Part shown: positions 1-7,753 of the stretch, piece after piece
Numbering within the stretch: position 1 is the stretch's first letter
How the letters are laid out: the number at the start of each line of letters is the position of its first letter
Assembly: GCA_942490535.1 (NCBI GenBank)
Contig: CALNXQ010000003.1
Span: forward strand, 620,001 to 684,000
Source of the DNA: JAEINY01 sp942490535
Lineage (GTDB): Bacteria > Bacteroidota > Bacteroidia > Bacteroidales > Marinilabiliaceae
Length of the DNA stretch: 64,000 bases
Reading direction: 5' to 3'
Translations under genes and position numbers: made by a program
The notes under the pieces: generated by a model
What the model saw: only the letters and a program-made list of their open reading frames with translations
The model's database searches: none
Told to the model about the DNA's origin: nothing

Positions 1-123
1 TTCGCCCTGACACCGCGTAAAAAAAGGAAACCGACACGGCCAACCCGGGCTTCGAAAGAAAGACGTCTGGACAGCAAGCGAAAACAAGCGGAAAAGAAAT
101 CGAATCGACGATTTTTAAACTAA
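1..123 (+). CDS. arfB: C-terminal tail of ribosome-rescue factor ArfB (partial)
   Basis: The first 40 codons are the 3' end of a gene that begins before the window, closed by TAA at 121-123. The peptide is extremely basic (a KKRKP-TRPTRASKERR-LDSK pattern). That matches the disordered Lys/Arg tail of ArfB/YaeJ, the peptidyl-tRNA hydrolase that rescues stalled ribosomes by inserting this tail into the empty mRNA channel. The catalytic GGQ domain would lie upstream and cannot be seen. The identification rests on the tail pattern alone, so it is probable but not proven. Confidence 0.7.
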   Translation, partial: FALTPRKKRKPTRPTRASKERRLDSKRKQAEKKSNRRFLN

Positions 124-150
124 AAATCAAATACATTCTAACGCTTTCTG

Positions 151-158
151 TACTTTTG
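151..158 (+). promoter_or_regulatory. Bacteroidota -7 element (TACTTTTG)
   Basis: TACTTTTG matches the Bacteroidota sigma-ABfr -7 consensus TAnnTTTG. It lies 20 bp before the ATG of the acidic protein gene, implying a very short leader. No clear -33 element was identified. Confidence 0.55.
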
Positions 159-178
159 TAGCAAATAAGATTTTACAA

Positions 179-661
179 ATGAAAAACATCACTTTAGGAC
201 AAGGTTTAGATGAGTTACAATTTGGCTTGTCGCGCGAAGAAGTCGTTCAATTACTCGGTGAACCCACTGAAAAAGATTTTATGGATGGCGATGAGGAATC
301 CGGCGCTCTGGAAGCCTGGCACTACGATGAGAAACACCTCTCCCTCTCCTTCGAAGCTGATTGCGATTGGCTGCTTACTTCCATCACAACGGCATCCCCC
401 GATGTGGTTTTTGAAGGTCTCGATTTAATCGGTATCAGCCAGGGTGAGGTGATGGAACAAATGGAAGTCTTCAATTTGGGTGAATTCGACATGCAGGATC
501 TTTCTTCCGACGATTTACCCAACCAAACCATTGCCACCAATGCGGACTTTAGCATTAACCTGTTCTTCGACAATGATATTTTAACCGAAATTCAGTGGGG
601 TCCGTATTGGGATGATGACGAAGAAAGACCCATCTGGCCAGGTGAAGATGAAGAAGAATAG
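179..661 (+). CDS. Acidic hypothetical protein, 160 aa
   Basis: A soluble, strongly acidic protein with no signal peptide or membrane segment. It ends in a run of Asp/Glu (GEDEEE). Residues 10-28 (LDELQFGLSREEVVQLLGEP) resemble the short helix-turn module at the start of BamE/SmpA-like folds and of some immunity-type proteins, but I do not recognise a family. It has its own promoter and is followed by an inverted repeat, so it is probably monocistronic. Function unknown. Confidence 0.75.
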   Translation: MKNITLGQGLDELQFGLSREEVVQLLGEPTEKDFMDGDEESGALEAWHYDEKHLSLSFEADCDWLLTSITTASPDVVFEGLDLIGISQGEVMEQMEVFNLGEFDMQDLSSDDLPNQTIATNADFSINLFFDNDILTEIQWGPYWDDDEERPIWPGEDEEE

Positions 662-670
662 ATAAAAAAG

Positions 671-733
671 CTGCTAGCCACTAGCTTTTAGCCCTTAGCT
701 AGAGACTAAAGGCTAGAAGCTAATAGCTAGTAA
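671..733 (+). repeat. CTAG-rich imperfect inverted repeat
   Basis: This intergenic stretch is built from repeated CTAGC/TTAGC words. Its core arms TAGCTTTTAGCC (682-693) and GGCTAGAAGCTA (711-722) can pair with one mismatch, and outer CTAGC words extend the stem. It has no T-run, so it is a weak terminator candidate. It may be a small dispersed repeat. Confidence 0.4.
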
Positions 734-802
734 CTCCTCCCCAAATCCCCCCTCATTTATAATTTGTTAACGTCATTCCTTCGCTTTTCACCAAAATCTT
801 GC

Positions 803-810
803 TACTTTTG
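803..810 (+). promoter_or_regulatory. Bacteroidota -7 element (TACTTTTG) before the ABC-F gene
   Basis: TACTTTTG fits TAnnTTTG and sits 28 bp before the ATG of the ABC-F gene. The same motif and similar spacing precede the gene at 179. Confidence 0.6.
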
Positions 811-838
811 CAGCTTTTGTAAAAACATAGAATTGTAA

Positions 839-2452
839 ATGATTACTGTATCAAATCTTGCTATCCAGTTCGGGAAGAAACCGTTATTCTCAGATGTTAA
901 TTTGAAGTTTACCCCGGGCAACTGTTATGGAATGATTGGTGCCAACGGTGCCGGAAAATCGACCTTTTTAAGAATTTTATCGGGTGAATTGGATTCCACC
1001 CGGGGAAGTGTCACGATGGAGCCAGGGGAGCGTTTGTCTGTATTGAAGCAGGACCACTATGCGTTTGATGAATTTACAGTACTAGATACTGTGATGATGG
1101 GCCACAAAGAGATGTGGGACCTGATGAAAGAAAAAAACGAATTGTATTGCAAACCCGATTTCAGCGAAGAGGATGGTATGAAAGCCGCCAAGCTGGAAGA
1201 TGAGTTCGCAACCATGGGTGGCTGGACAGCCGAAAGCGATGCTGCTGAACTATTGAGTGGCTTGAACATAGCGGAGGACTTGCACGGGCAGTTAATGCAA
1301 AACCTGACCGGTAAAGAAAAAGTACGGGTATTGCTGGCTCAGGCCCTATTTGGCAACCCGGATAACCTGTTGCTGGATGAGCCCACCAACGACCTGGATC
1401 TTGAAACAGTATTGTGGCTGGAGAATTACCTGGCCAACTTCCAAAATACAGTGATTGTCGTTTCCCATGACCGTCACTTCCTGGATAATGTATGTACCAA
1501 CATTATTGACATTGACTTTGGTAAAGTACGTGCCTTCTCCGGTAACTATACCTTCTGGTATGAATCCAGTCAGTTAGCAGCCCGTCAGCTGGCATCAGCC
1601 AATAAGAAAGCGGAAGAGAAAAAGAAAGAACTGCAGGAATTTATTTCCCGATTCAGTGCCAACGTCGCCAAATCGAAGCAGACCACCAGCCGTAAGAAGA
1701 TGATTGAGAAGCTGAACATTGAAGAAATTCAGCCATCAACACGTCGCTACCCTGGTATTATCTTTCAACCATCCCGGCCATCCGGCGACCGCATCTTGAG
1801 TGTGGAAAACATGAGTTACAGCGTAGATGGGGTGACTCTCTTTAAAGATGTGACTTTCAATATCGAGAAAGATGAAAAAGTCATCTTCATCTCCAAAGAT
1901 AACCGTGCTGTCACAGCTTTCTTCCAAATCATTAATGACGAGTTGAAAGCCAATACCGGATCATTTGAATGGGGACAAACCATTACATCGGCTTATCTGC
2001 CAATGGATAATACCGCCTTCTTCCAGAAGAAAATAACCTTGGTGGAATGGTTATCACAATATGCCAAAGACACCTCTGATGATTACATGCGGGGATTCCT
2101 GGGTAAGATGCTATTTAAAGGGGAAGACAGTTCCAAAAATGCCACGGTTTTATCCGGAGGTGAAAAAATGCGCTGTATGATTGCCCGCATGATGATGGAA
2201 GAGCCCAATGTGCTGATTCTGGATCACCCCACCAACCACCTGGATCTGGAATCCATTCAAGCCTTTAACAACAACATGAAAACATTCCCGGGTCAGATTC
2301 TGATGGCATCCCATGACCACGAATTCATTCGCACCACTTGTGGACGTGTGATTGAATTAACACCTACAGGTATCATCGATAAGTTGATGGACTTTGAGGA
2401 TTACCTGTCGGATGAGACCATCAAAGAACAACGGGCTGAACGGTATAAATAA
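839..2452 (+). CDS. ABC-F family ATPase (YbiT-like), 537 aa
   Basis: A soluble protein with two ABC ATPase domains in one chain and no membrane domain, the ABC-F plan. These proteins bind the ribosomal E site and modulate translation. The first domain has a canonical Walker A (GANGAGKST, residues 34-42) and Walker B (LLLDEPTNDLD), but its signature is LTGKE rather than LSGGQ. The second domain has LSGGE and LILDHPTNHLD but a degenerate Walker A (ISKDNRAVTAFF). This pairing of defects is, from memory, typical of the YbiT branch, so it is probably not damage. A Lys-rich linker sits between the domains. Monocistronic, with its own promoter and terminator. Confidence 0.9.
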   Translation: MITVSNLAIQFGKKPLFSDVNLKFTPGNCYGMIGANGAGKSTFLRILSGELDSTRGSVTMEPGERLSVLKQDHYAFDEFTVLDTVMMGHKEMWDLMKEKNELYCKPDFSEEDGMKAAKLEDEFATMGGWTAESDAAELLSGLNIAEDLHGQLMQNLTGKEKVRVLLAQALFGNPDNLLLDEPTNDLDLETVLWLENYLANFQNTVIVVSHDRHFLDNVCTNIIDIDFGKVRAFSGNYTFWYESSQLAARQLASANKKAEEKKKELQEFISRFSANVAKSKQTTSRKKMIEKLNIEEIQPSTRRYPGIIFQPSRPSGDRILSVENMSYSVDGVTLFKDVTFNIEKDEKVIFISKDNRAVTAFFQIINDELKANTGSFEWGQTITSAYLPMDNTAFFQKKITLVEWLSQYAKDTSDDYMRGFLGKMLFKGEDSSKNATVLSGGEKMRCMIARMMMEEPNVLILDHPTNHLDLESIQAFNNNMKTFPGQILMASHDHEFIRTTCGRVIELTPTGIIDKLMDFEDYLSDETIKEQRAERYK

Positions 2453-2470
2453 AAACATTTTCTAATATAT

Positions 2471-2511
2471 AAAAAGGTTGATTCATTTTGTTTGGATCAA
2501 CCTTTTTTTTT
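2471..2511 (+). terminator. Rho-independent terminator of the ABC-F gene
   Basis: AAAAGGTTGAT pairs with ATCAACCTTTT across a short T-rich loop. The stem is followed by an uninterrupted T-run to 2511. Confidence 0.85.
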
Positions 2512-2834
2512 GAGGCATTGGATGCTTAATTCATTTGAAAAAAATGGAATTGCCGGCACTTGCATCGACCCTTTCCGGAGGTCGTGATAAGCACCAGGCT
2601 TTGTCCTATGCAAAGAAATCTGCCCTCCCAGGTACTAAAAAACTTTTACCAAAAGGAAACAAAAGAAAAGTCATGCCTTTTAATTCCTAATTCATCTATT
2701 TTGCATTCCCATTTATTAATCGTGACCACAAACAGCAATCATCTGGTGATGTGCCCAATAAATCAGATATTGTCAGCATATACAGATGGTGTTTGTGATG
2801 AAATGTGATCCTTAATAAGTAAAAACATAAGTAA
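2512..2834. other. Intergenic stretch, no convincing gene
   Basis: This 323-bp gap has only weak coding potential. One 48-codon plus-strand frame (2544-2690, Lys-rich) and one overlapping 82-codon frame (2560-2808) are open, but neither resembles a known protein nor has a good start context. It probably carries the promoter of the downstream peptidase. No perfect TAnnTTTG was found near the start. Confidence 0.4.
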
Positions 2835-5171
2835 ATGAAGAAAATTCTACTGCTGGGAATAGCAAACATACTACTCCTGTCTGCTGGCTTTAGCCAGAAA
2901 GCCAACTTCGATCTGGCTAAAAAGTTCACCGTCGAAAATGTTAAGAAATACTCCGGTACCAGCCGGGTAGATCCCCAGTGGATCGAAAACAGCCATCTGT
3001 TCTGGTACAGCTACAAAACCGCCGATGGCAAATTCTTCTACTTTGTCGATCCGGAGAAACGCAGCAAACAACCCTTGTTCGACAACAATGACCTGGCCGC
3101 ACAAGTGTCGCAGATCACACACAAGCCCTATAACGTCCATGACTTACCGCTGAAGAAGATTGAATTTGAAAAAGACAGTAAGTCCGCCTTCACCTTTGAG
3201 ATGGATGAACTCAAATTCCGTTACAACCGCTTGAATCAAACCGTCGCCAAGATCGACTCAGTGAAGAAGGAGACCAAAGACAAATGGAAGAGTTACTCGG
3301 TAGATAGCACTTACATTGTGTTTGCCAAAAATCACAACCTCTTCCTGATGCGGGCCGATGATACCGACAGCACCGAGGTGCAACTCACTGAAGATGGCGA
3401 ACGTTGGTTCAGCTACCAGTCCGATGCCGGTGATACAGCCACCGATAAACGTCTGAAAACCTGGGTTAGCTGGTTTAAAGACGAGAAGAAACTCTATACC
3501 GTGCGTTACGATCAGCGTCAAATGAAGGAGATGTTTGTCATCAATTCAGTGGCCAACCCACGTCCGACACTGGAGACCTACAAATATGCCATGCCTGGCG
3601 ATGAGCACGTGGGCATTCCTTACCTGATGATTTATGACCTGGAGACCAACAAATGGACCAAACCCGATTTGACCAAATGGAAGGATCAATCCATCCGCCC
3701 CTATTTGCCGGGCAAAACCTCTGATCACATGTATGTGATGCGTAAGAAGCGCACCTGCGACGAGTTGGAAATCTGTAAGGTCAATACCACATCCGGTGAA
3801 GTAACACCTTTGTTCAGCGAGGAGTCCAAACCCTATTTCAACGACCAGATGCATCAATTCCACATCATCAATGAAGGTAAAGAATTCATCTGGTGGTCCG
3901 AACGAACCGGTTGGGGACAACTCTACCGCTACGATGCCAACGGCAACCTGAAGAACCAGATCACCAAAGGCAACTGTGTGGTGGGACAAGCCGCCCGCAT
4001 CGATACGGCGGCGCAGGTCATCTACTATCCCGCCTATGGAAAAGAAAAAGGATTTGATCCTTACTACAGCATCCATTACCGCACCAATTTTGACGGGTCC
4101 GGCACACAACTCATCACCCCTGAGGAGGCCAATCACCACTTCAGCATGCCCGAAACGGATAAATACGCCAATTACTTTGTGAATAACTATTCCCGCGTGG
4201 ACCAGGCCCCCATTGCCGTCGTGCGCGATAAAACGGGTAACGTCATCATGAAACTGGAAGAGATGGACCTCACCCGCATCCAGGAGTTGGGGTGGCAATT
4301 CCCCGAGAAGTTTGTGGTGAAAGCCGAAGATGGCGTCACCGATTTACATGGCGTGATGTGGAAACCCTTTGACTTCGACCCCGCTAAGAAATACCCGGTC
4401 ATCTCTTATGTGTACCCGGGACCGCAAACCGAAGCCGTGGTTCGTGACTTCACCGTAACCGCTCGTTACAACACCGCTTTGGCGCAGTTGGGATTTGTAG
4501 TCGTTTCAGTGGGACACCGCGGTGGCAGCCCCAAGCGTCACAAATATTACCACACTTACGGCTATGACAACCTGCGCGATTATGCCCTGAAAGACGATAT
4601 GTTTGCCCTGGAGCAACTGGCCAACCGCTACGATTACATCGACATCTCCCGCGTGGGCATCTTTGGCCACAGTGGCGGTGGTTTCATGTCCACAGCAGCC
4701 ATGTTTGCCTATCCTGATTTCTACAAAGCCGCTGTTTCTTCGGCCGGTAATCACGACAACAACATCTATAACAAGTGGTGGGGCGAAACACACCATGGTG
4801 TGAAAGAGGTAAAGAAGAAAAAGAAAACCGACGCGGTGAAAGATTCCACGCAAACGGAAACCACTTCGGAAGATGCATATGAAATCACTTTTAAAAGTAA
4901 AGTACCCACCAATCCTTCCATCGCTAAAAACCTGAAAGGACATTTGATGCTGGTGCATGGTGAAATTGATAACAACGTGCATCCCGCCAATACCATGCGG
5001 GTGGCACAAGCCCTCATGGATGCCCGCAAGCGTTTCGATTTCATGATCATCCCCAACGTGGCCCATGGCTTCTCGCAATACTCACCCTATTTTGAGAAGA
5101 TGATCTGGTACCATTTCTCCGAGCACCTGTTGGGCGACTACCGCAATAATGTGGATCTGGATTTACCCTAA
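2835..5171 (+). CDS. Dipeptidyl-peptidase IV-type S9 serine peptidase, 778 aa
   Basis: An exported S9B prolyl-peptidase-type enzyme. Residues 1-20 form a signal peptide ending LLSAGFSQ. An N-terminal beta-propeller domain follows (about residues 30-500), then an alpha/beta-hydrolase domain. The catalytic triad can be read as Ser613 in GHSGGG, Asp712 in GEIDNN and His744 in NVAHGF. The family removes Xaa-Pro-type dipeptides or hydrolyses small peptides in the periplasm. A Lys-rich insert at about 658-680 (KKKKKTDAVKD) lies in the hydrolase domain and is probably a surface loop. Length is normal for the family. Single gene with a strong terminator. Confidence 0.93.
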   Translation: MKKILLLGIANILLLSAGFSQKANFDLAKKFTVENVKKYSGTSRVDPQWIENSHLFWYSYKTADGKFFYFVDPEKRSKQPLFDNNDLAAQVSQITHKPYNVHDLPLKKIEFEKDSKSAFTFEMDELKFRYNRLNQTVAKIDSVKKETKDKWKSYSVDSTYIVFAKNHNLFLMRADDTDSTEVQLTEDGERWFSYQSDAGDTATDKRLKTWVSWFKDEKKLYTVRYDQRQMKEMFVINSVANPRPTLETYKYAMPGDEHVGIPYLMIYDLETNKWTKPDLTKWKDQSIRPYLPGKTSDHMYVMRKKRTCDELEICKVNTTSGEVTPLFSEESKPYFNDQMHQFHIINEGKEFIWWSERTGWGQLYRYDANGNLKNQITKGNCVVGQAARIDTAAQVIYYPAYGKEKGFDPYYSIHYRTNFDGSGTQLITPEEANHHFSMPETDKYANYFVNNYSRVDQAPIAVVRDKTGNVIMKLEEMDLTRIQELGWQFPEKFVVKAEDGVTDLHGVMWKPFDFDPAKKYPVISYVYPGPQTEAVVRDFTVTARYNTALAQLGFVVVSVGHRGGSPKRHKYYHTYGYDNLRDYALKDDMFALEQLANRYDYIDISRVGIFGHSGGGFMSTAAMFAYPDFYKAAVSSAGNHDNNIYNKWWGETHHGVKEVKKKKKTDAVKDSTQTETTSEDAYEITFKSKVPTNPSIAKNLKGHLMLVHGEIDNNVHPANTMRVAQALMDARKRFDFMIIPNVAHGFSQYSPYFEKMIWYHFSEHLLGDYRNNVDLDLP

Positions 5172-5194
5172 TCAATTTGATAACTAAATACCTG

Positions 5195-5233
5195 ACACCC
5201 TCTTCCATGGCTTTTGGAGGAGGGTGTTTTTTT
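5195..5233 (+). terminator. Rho-independent terminator of the S9 peptidase gene
   Basis: ACACCCTCTTCC pairs with GGAGGAGGGTGT around ATGGCTTTT, and a run of seven Ts follows. Confidence 0.88.
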
Positions 5234-5284
5234 GTGGATCCAAACAACAGGTAGTTAATTAATGACTAGTGTGGACATTGGTAA

Positions 5285-5580
5285 TTAAAATTCAACCCCA
5301 TCGGGGTTGCGCTTTCATCTGGTCATAATCCACGGGTTTTCACCCGTGGTTAATATTGTTATACCACTTCGTGGTAAGGCCTTGATTTCGCGTTGTTGCA
5401 ACCACTGGTTTTGCTTCGCTGATGTTCGATTCACCTGTGGCGATTGATGGCTCATCTCTTCCGGAAGGTGATGCAGCAAAGAAACCGCAAGGCGGTACAA
5501 CAAGAATAACCAGGAGTGACAACCCCTGTTAGTGGCAGTAGGTAAGCACACCCTGAGAGGGGTTGAACTTTTCACAGCAT
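5285..5580. repeat. Cluster of REP-like short palindromes
   Basis: A non-coding block holding several short GC-rich palindromes: CAACCCCATCGGGGTTG (5293-5309), CCACGGG-TTTT-CACCCGTGG (5330-5349), TACCACTTCGTGGTA (5362-5376) and ACCGCAAGGCGGT (5484-5496). AT-rich spacers separate them. The style (TTCG or TTTT loops, alternating palindromes) matches REP or RAYT-associated repeats of Bacteroidota. The palindromes differ in sequence from those at 29 kb, so they probably belong to another REP family whose transposase gene lies elsewhere. No gene is supported here. Confidence 0.65.
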
Positions 5581-5678
5581 TCAAGCTCGAATGATAACAC
5601 TATCCAATCAGGTTGTCGCTCGCAAGCCATAAAAAGACGTACAACACAAGTAGCCGAAACCTTAGCCGCGATTGCCTA

Positions 5679-6509
5679 TCACTTGGCGCCATCCACCTCA
5701 TAAACAAACTTCAACCCATCGTATAGACTATAAAAGGGAACATGCCCCTGATCGTCATAAGTCCGGTACCGATGCCTGACTTCAGCTCCCAGGTGCGTCC
5801 GGATGGTCTCTGAGAACGCTATCACCTCCTGGTGCAGCTGCCCCTCCGGATCAAGCTCATCCAGCAGTCCATTGGTCACAAAAAGAGAACGCCCGTCAAA
5901 TAAGTTTTCCTGTTGAATGGCCTGTTGACTTAATGCCTTAAAATAGGGCGCGCAATCGGGGAAGGCCCCACTGCAGGCTATGTAAGCATCAAACAAACGG
6001 GGCTTTGTTAAAAAGGCATACAAGGTAAACACCGCACTGAGCGATTGCCCGCATAAAATACGTTGCTTGCTCGTCCGATAAGAACTGTCGATGTGAGGCA
6101 TCAATTCATTCTCTATAAATGCTAAAAATGCTTCCGAGCCGGCCACATCAGGTGCCGGGTTGTATTTGGTATGGGTGGGCCACATATCCCGTGAGCGATC
6201 CGTATTTTCGATGGCCACCACAATGACATCCGGCATAACCTCTTCCCAATGGACCAACCGATTCACAACCGAAACCGTTTCAAACAGCAATCCTTCATCG
6301 CCATCCAACCGATACAGCACCGGATAGCATTGAGCGGATTGATCATAGTCCAGCGGCAGATGGATCAGTACCTTTCTGTTTTCGCCCAGGATCGCAGACC
6401 GAATACTATCCCGAAATCCAAGTTTTACCGTGATGTCTTGTCCATAAATGGCACCCGGCAGCAGGATACCAAAGATTACCATCAAACAAATACTTACTTT
6501 TTGTGTCAT
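5679..6509 (-). CDS. Exported alpha/beta-hydrolase, esterase D/IroE-like, 276 aa
   Basis: A putative secreted esterase. Residues 1-23 are a signal peptide (hydrophobic core, cleavage near AIYGQ). The mature part matches the esterase-like alpha/beta-hydrolase family: a strand with YPVLYRLDG, a nucleophile elbow CGQSLS with Ser156, and a C-terminal DDQGH supplying the likely catalytic His. The acid is probably an Asp in the GLLDELDPEG segment. Relatives hydrolyse siderophore esters, feruloyl esters or small acyl esters, and the substrate cannot be told from sequence. It is a lone gene converging on the S9 peptidase gene, with REP-like repeats between them. Confidence 0.8.
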   Translation of the reverse strand: MTQKVSICLMVIFGILLPGAIYGQDITVKLGFRDSIRSAILGENRKVLIHLPLDYDQSAQCYPVLYRLDGDEGLLFETVSVVNRLVHWEEVMPDVIVVAIENTDRSRDMWPTHTKYNPAPDVAGSEAFLAFIENELMPHIDSSYRTSKQRILCGQSLSAVFTLYAFLTKPRLFDAYIACSGAFPDCAPYFKALSQQAIQQENLFDGRSLFVTNGLLDELDPEGQLHQEVIAFSETIRTHLGAEVRHRYRTYDDQGHVPFYSLYDGLKFVYEVDGAK

Positions 6510-6592
6510 TGGGGCTTGGTTTTGGTTTTCAATAACGCATTCACAAAGGTCAATTTACAAAAAATTATCATCATAAAACGGTTTGCACCAGA

Positions 6593-6781
6593 TACCTTTG
6601 TCTGCCTGACACCGCCCCAATGGTGAAGTTACCAGAGAAAATGACACCCACTATAATTGAAGTGGTAGGACACCCCTTATGGCCACCTGGCTTTTGCCTT
6701 TTAAGACCGCATAAATCGCTCCACACAAAACTGAGCACAAAGACAGGTCTCATGAGGCCCCCGGTTAATGCGACAGCCTAA
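6593..6781 (+). other. Possible short transcript or small ORF, weak
   Basis: A TACCTTTG box (6593-6600) fits the -7 consensus on the plus strand. It is followed 20 bp later by a 53-codon open frame (6620-6781) that starts MVKLPEKMTPTII. The frame overlaps the 3' end of the convergent membrane-protein gene by four bases and resembles nothing I know. It may be a chance pairing. Confidence 0.2.
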
Positions 6782-7299
6782 ATACGTTGGTACCGATACC
6801 TGTTAAAGTAACGCCGCGATAAATGCAACTCCTCATAGGAGGCAGCTTCCAGACTGCCAATAATCTTTTTAAGCCCCCAATAATTCAATGACTTGAAGTG
6901 CAGGATGGCCCGATGGTTGGAATAGATAACCACCATGCGGGCTTCAAAGCGCCAAAAAGGTTGAAAGCCCGGTAGAGTTAAGAAGTTCCACTGGTACTTT
7001 TCAATTTTATACCCACGTATTTCATGCCGTTTCACAAGGTGGGGTGTTCGCCTGAATAGACCCCGCACCTGGATACCCTCCCCACTGATAACCACATCCC
7101 TTGATTCAGTGACAATCAAACGCACAAGCCGAACAATCGTTAGCGGCAAAAACAAAATAAAAACACTGGGTAAGAAATGCGTTTGAAAATGCTGCCAATC
7201 AAAGGGAATCAGCTGCACAGCCGTTTGAATAAATGCCAAAACCACAAACGCAAGCAGAAGGATGCGAAGTAGTAAGATGGCTCTGTTGAATTTTTGCAT
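6778..7299 (-). CDS. Small two-TM membrane protein, 173 aa
   Basis: An inner-membrane protein of unknown function. I place the start at the internal Met (MQKFNRAILL), because the 48 residues before it in the longer frame (to 7443) are low-complexity and contain no domain. Two hydrophobic segments follow, at about residues 8-28 and 43-62. The C-terminal 100 residues are soluble and beta-rich with basic patches, a layout like bacterial PH-domain membrane proteins. It stands alone with no co-oriented neighbour close by. Confidence 0.65.
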   Translation of the reverse strand: MQKFNRAILLLRILLLAFVVLAFIQTAVQLIPFDWQHFQTHFLPSVFILFLPLTIVRLVRLIVTESRDVVISGEGIQVRGLFRRTPHLVKRHEIRGYKIEKYQWNFLTLPGFQPFWRFEARMVVIYSNHRAILHFKSLNYWGLKKIIGSLEAASYEELHLSRRYFNRYRYQRI

Positions 7300-7753
7300 G
7301 GGATGGGGGTGTGTTTTGTTTTTGGGGGTTACAGTAAATTGAATTAATAACAGCAGCTGGCGTGGCAGTTTCCGATCTAACAATCCGGTAGCTGTAGCGG
7401 GCCACAAACCTCCATATTGACGAGCTTGCTCGCCATTACTCATAAAGGTCTATTTAGTATCTTAACAGTAATATTCGTGTATTTTTTGGCAGAATTTTAA
7501 CATCAATCTACAAATTAATACTTGATAAATCCGTTCTGCTACGCAGATATTTGGAGCCACAAAATACTCAAATTATCACCAATGAGAACTGCAAAGCAGC
7601 TCATTTATTTGTGTGCATTTGTGCGATTTGTGGTTTGTTTTGAAGCAAGTTGTACATCAAAGTGAAATAGTGTATCGAGCCATGGATGGATTGGTTGATG
7701 AATCGAAATCCCTGTTTGGTTCTGGCTTATTCAGGTTAGGAAAGGCCGCATTT
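7300..7753. other. Intergenic stretch with T/G-rich simple repeats
   Basis: No supportable gene. Positions 7601-7640 hold several ATTTGTG words in tandem (TTTGTGTGCATTTGTGCGA and onward), a T/G-rich texture also seen at 11560-11650 and 14880-14960. The minus-strand upstream extension of the membrane-protein frame (7300-7443) is judged non-coding. Confidence 0.4.

Noticed and set aside
839..2452. Calling the ABC-F gene a pseudogene for its degenerate LSGGQ and Walker A
   Set aside because: The frame is intact, and this asymmetry is typical of YbiT-like proteins as I recall the family.
2560..2808. 82-codon open frame upstream of the S9 peptidase
   Set aside because: No domain, no good start context, and it overlaps a second weak frame. 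Treated as intergenic.
3546..4298. 250-codon frame on the strand opposite the S9 peptidase
   Set aside because: It lies wholly antisense to a well-supported gene and is a compositional shadow with no family resemblance.
7300..7443. N-terminal 48-residue extension of the small membrane protein
   Set aside because: Low-complexity and not hydrophobic. The internal Met directly before the first TM helix is the better start.
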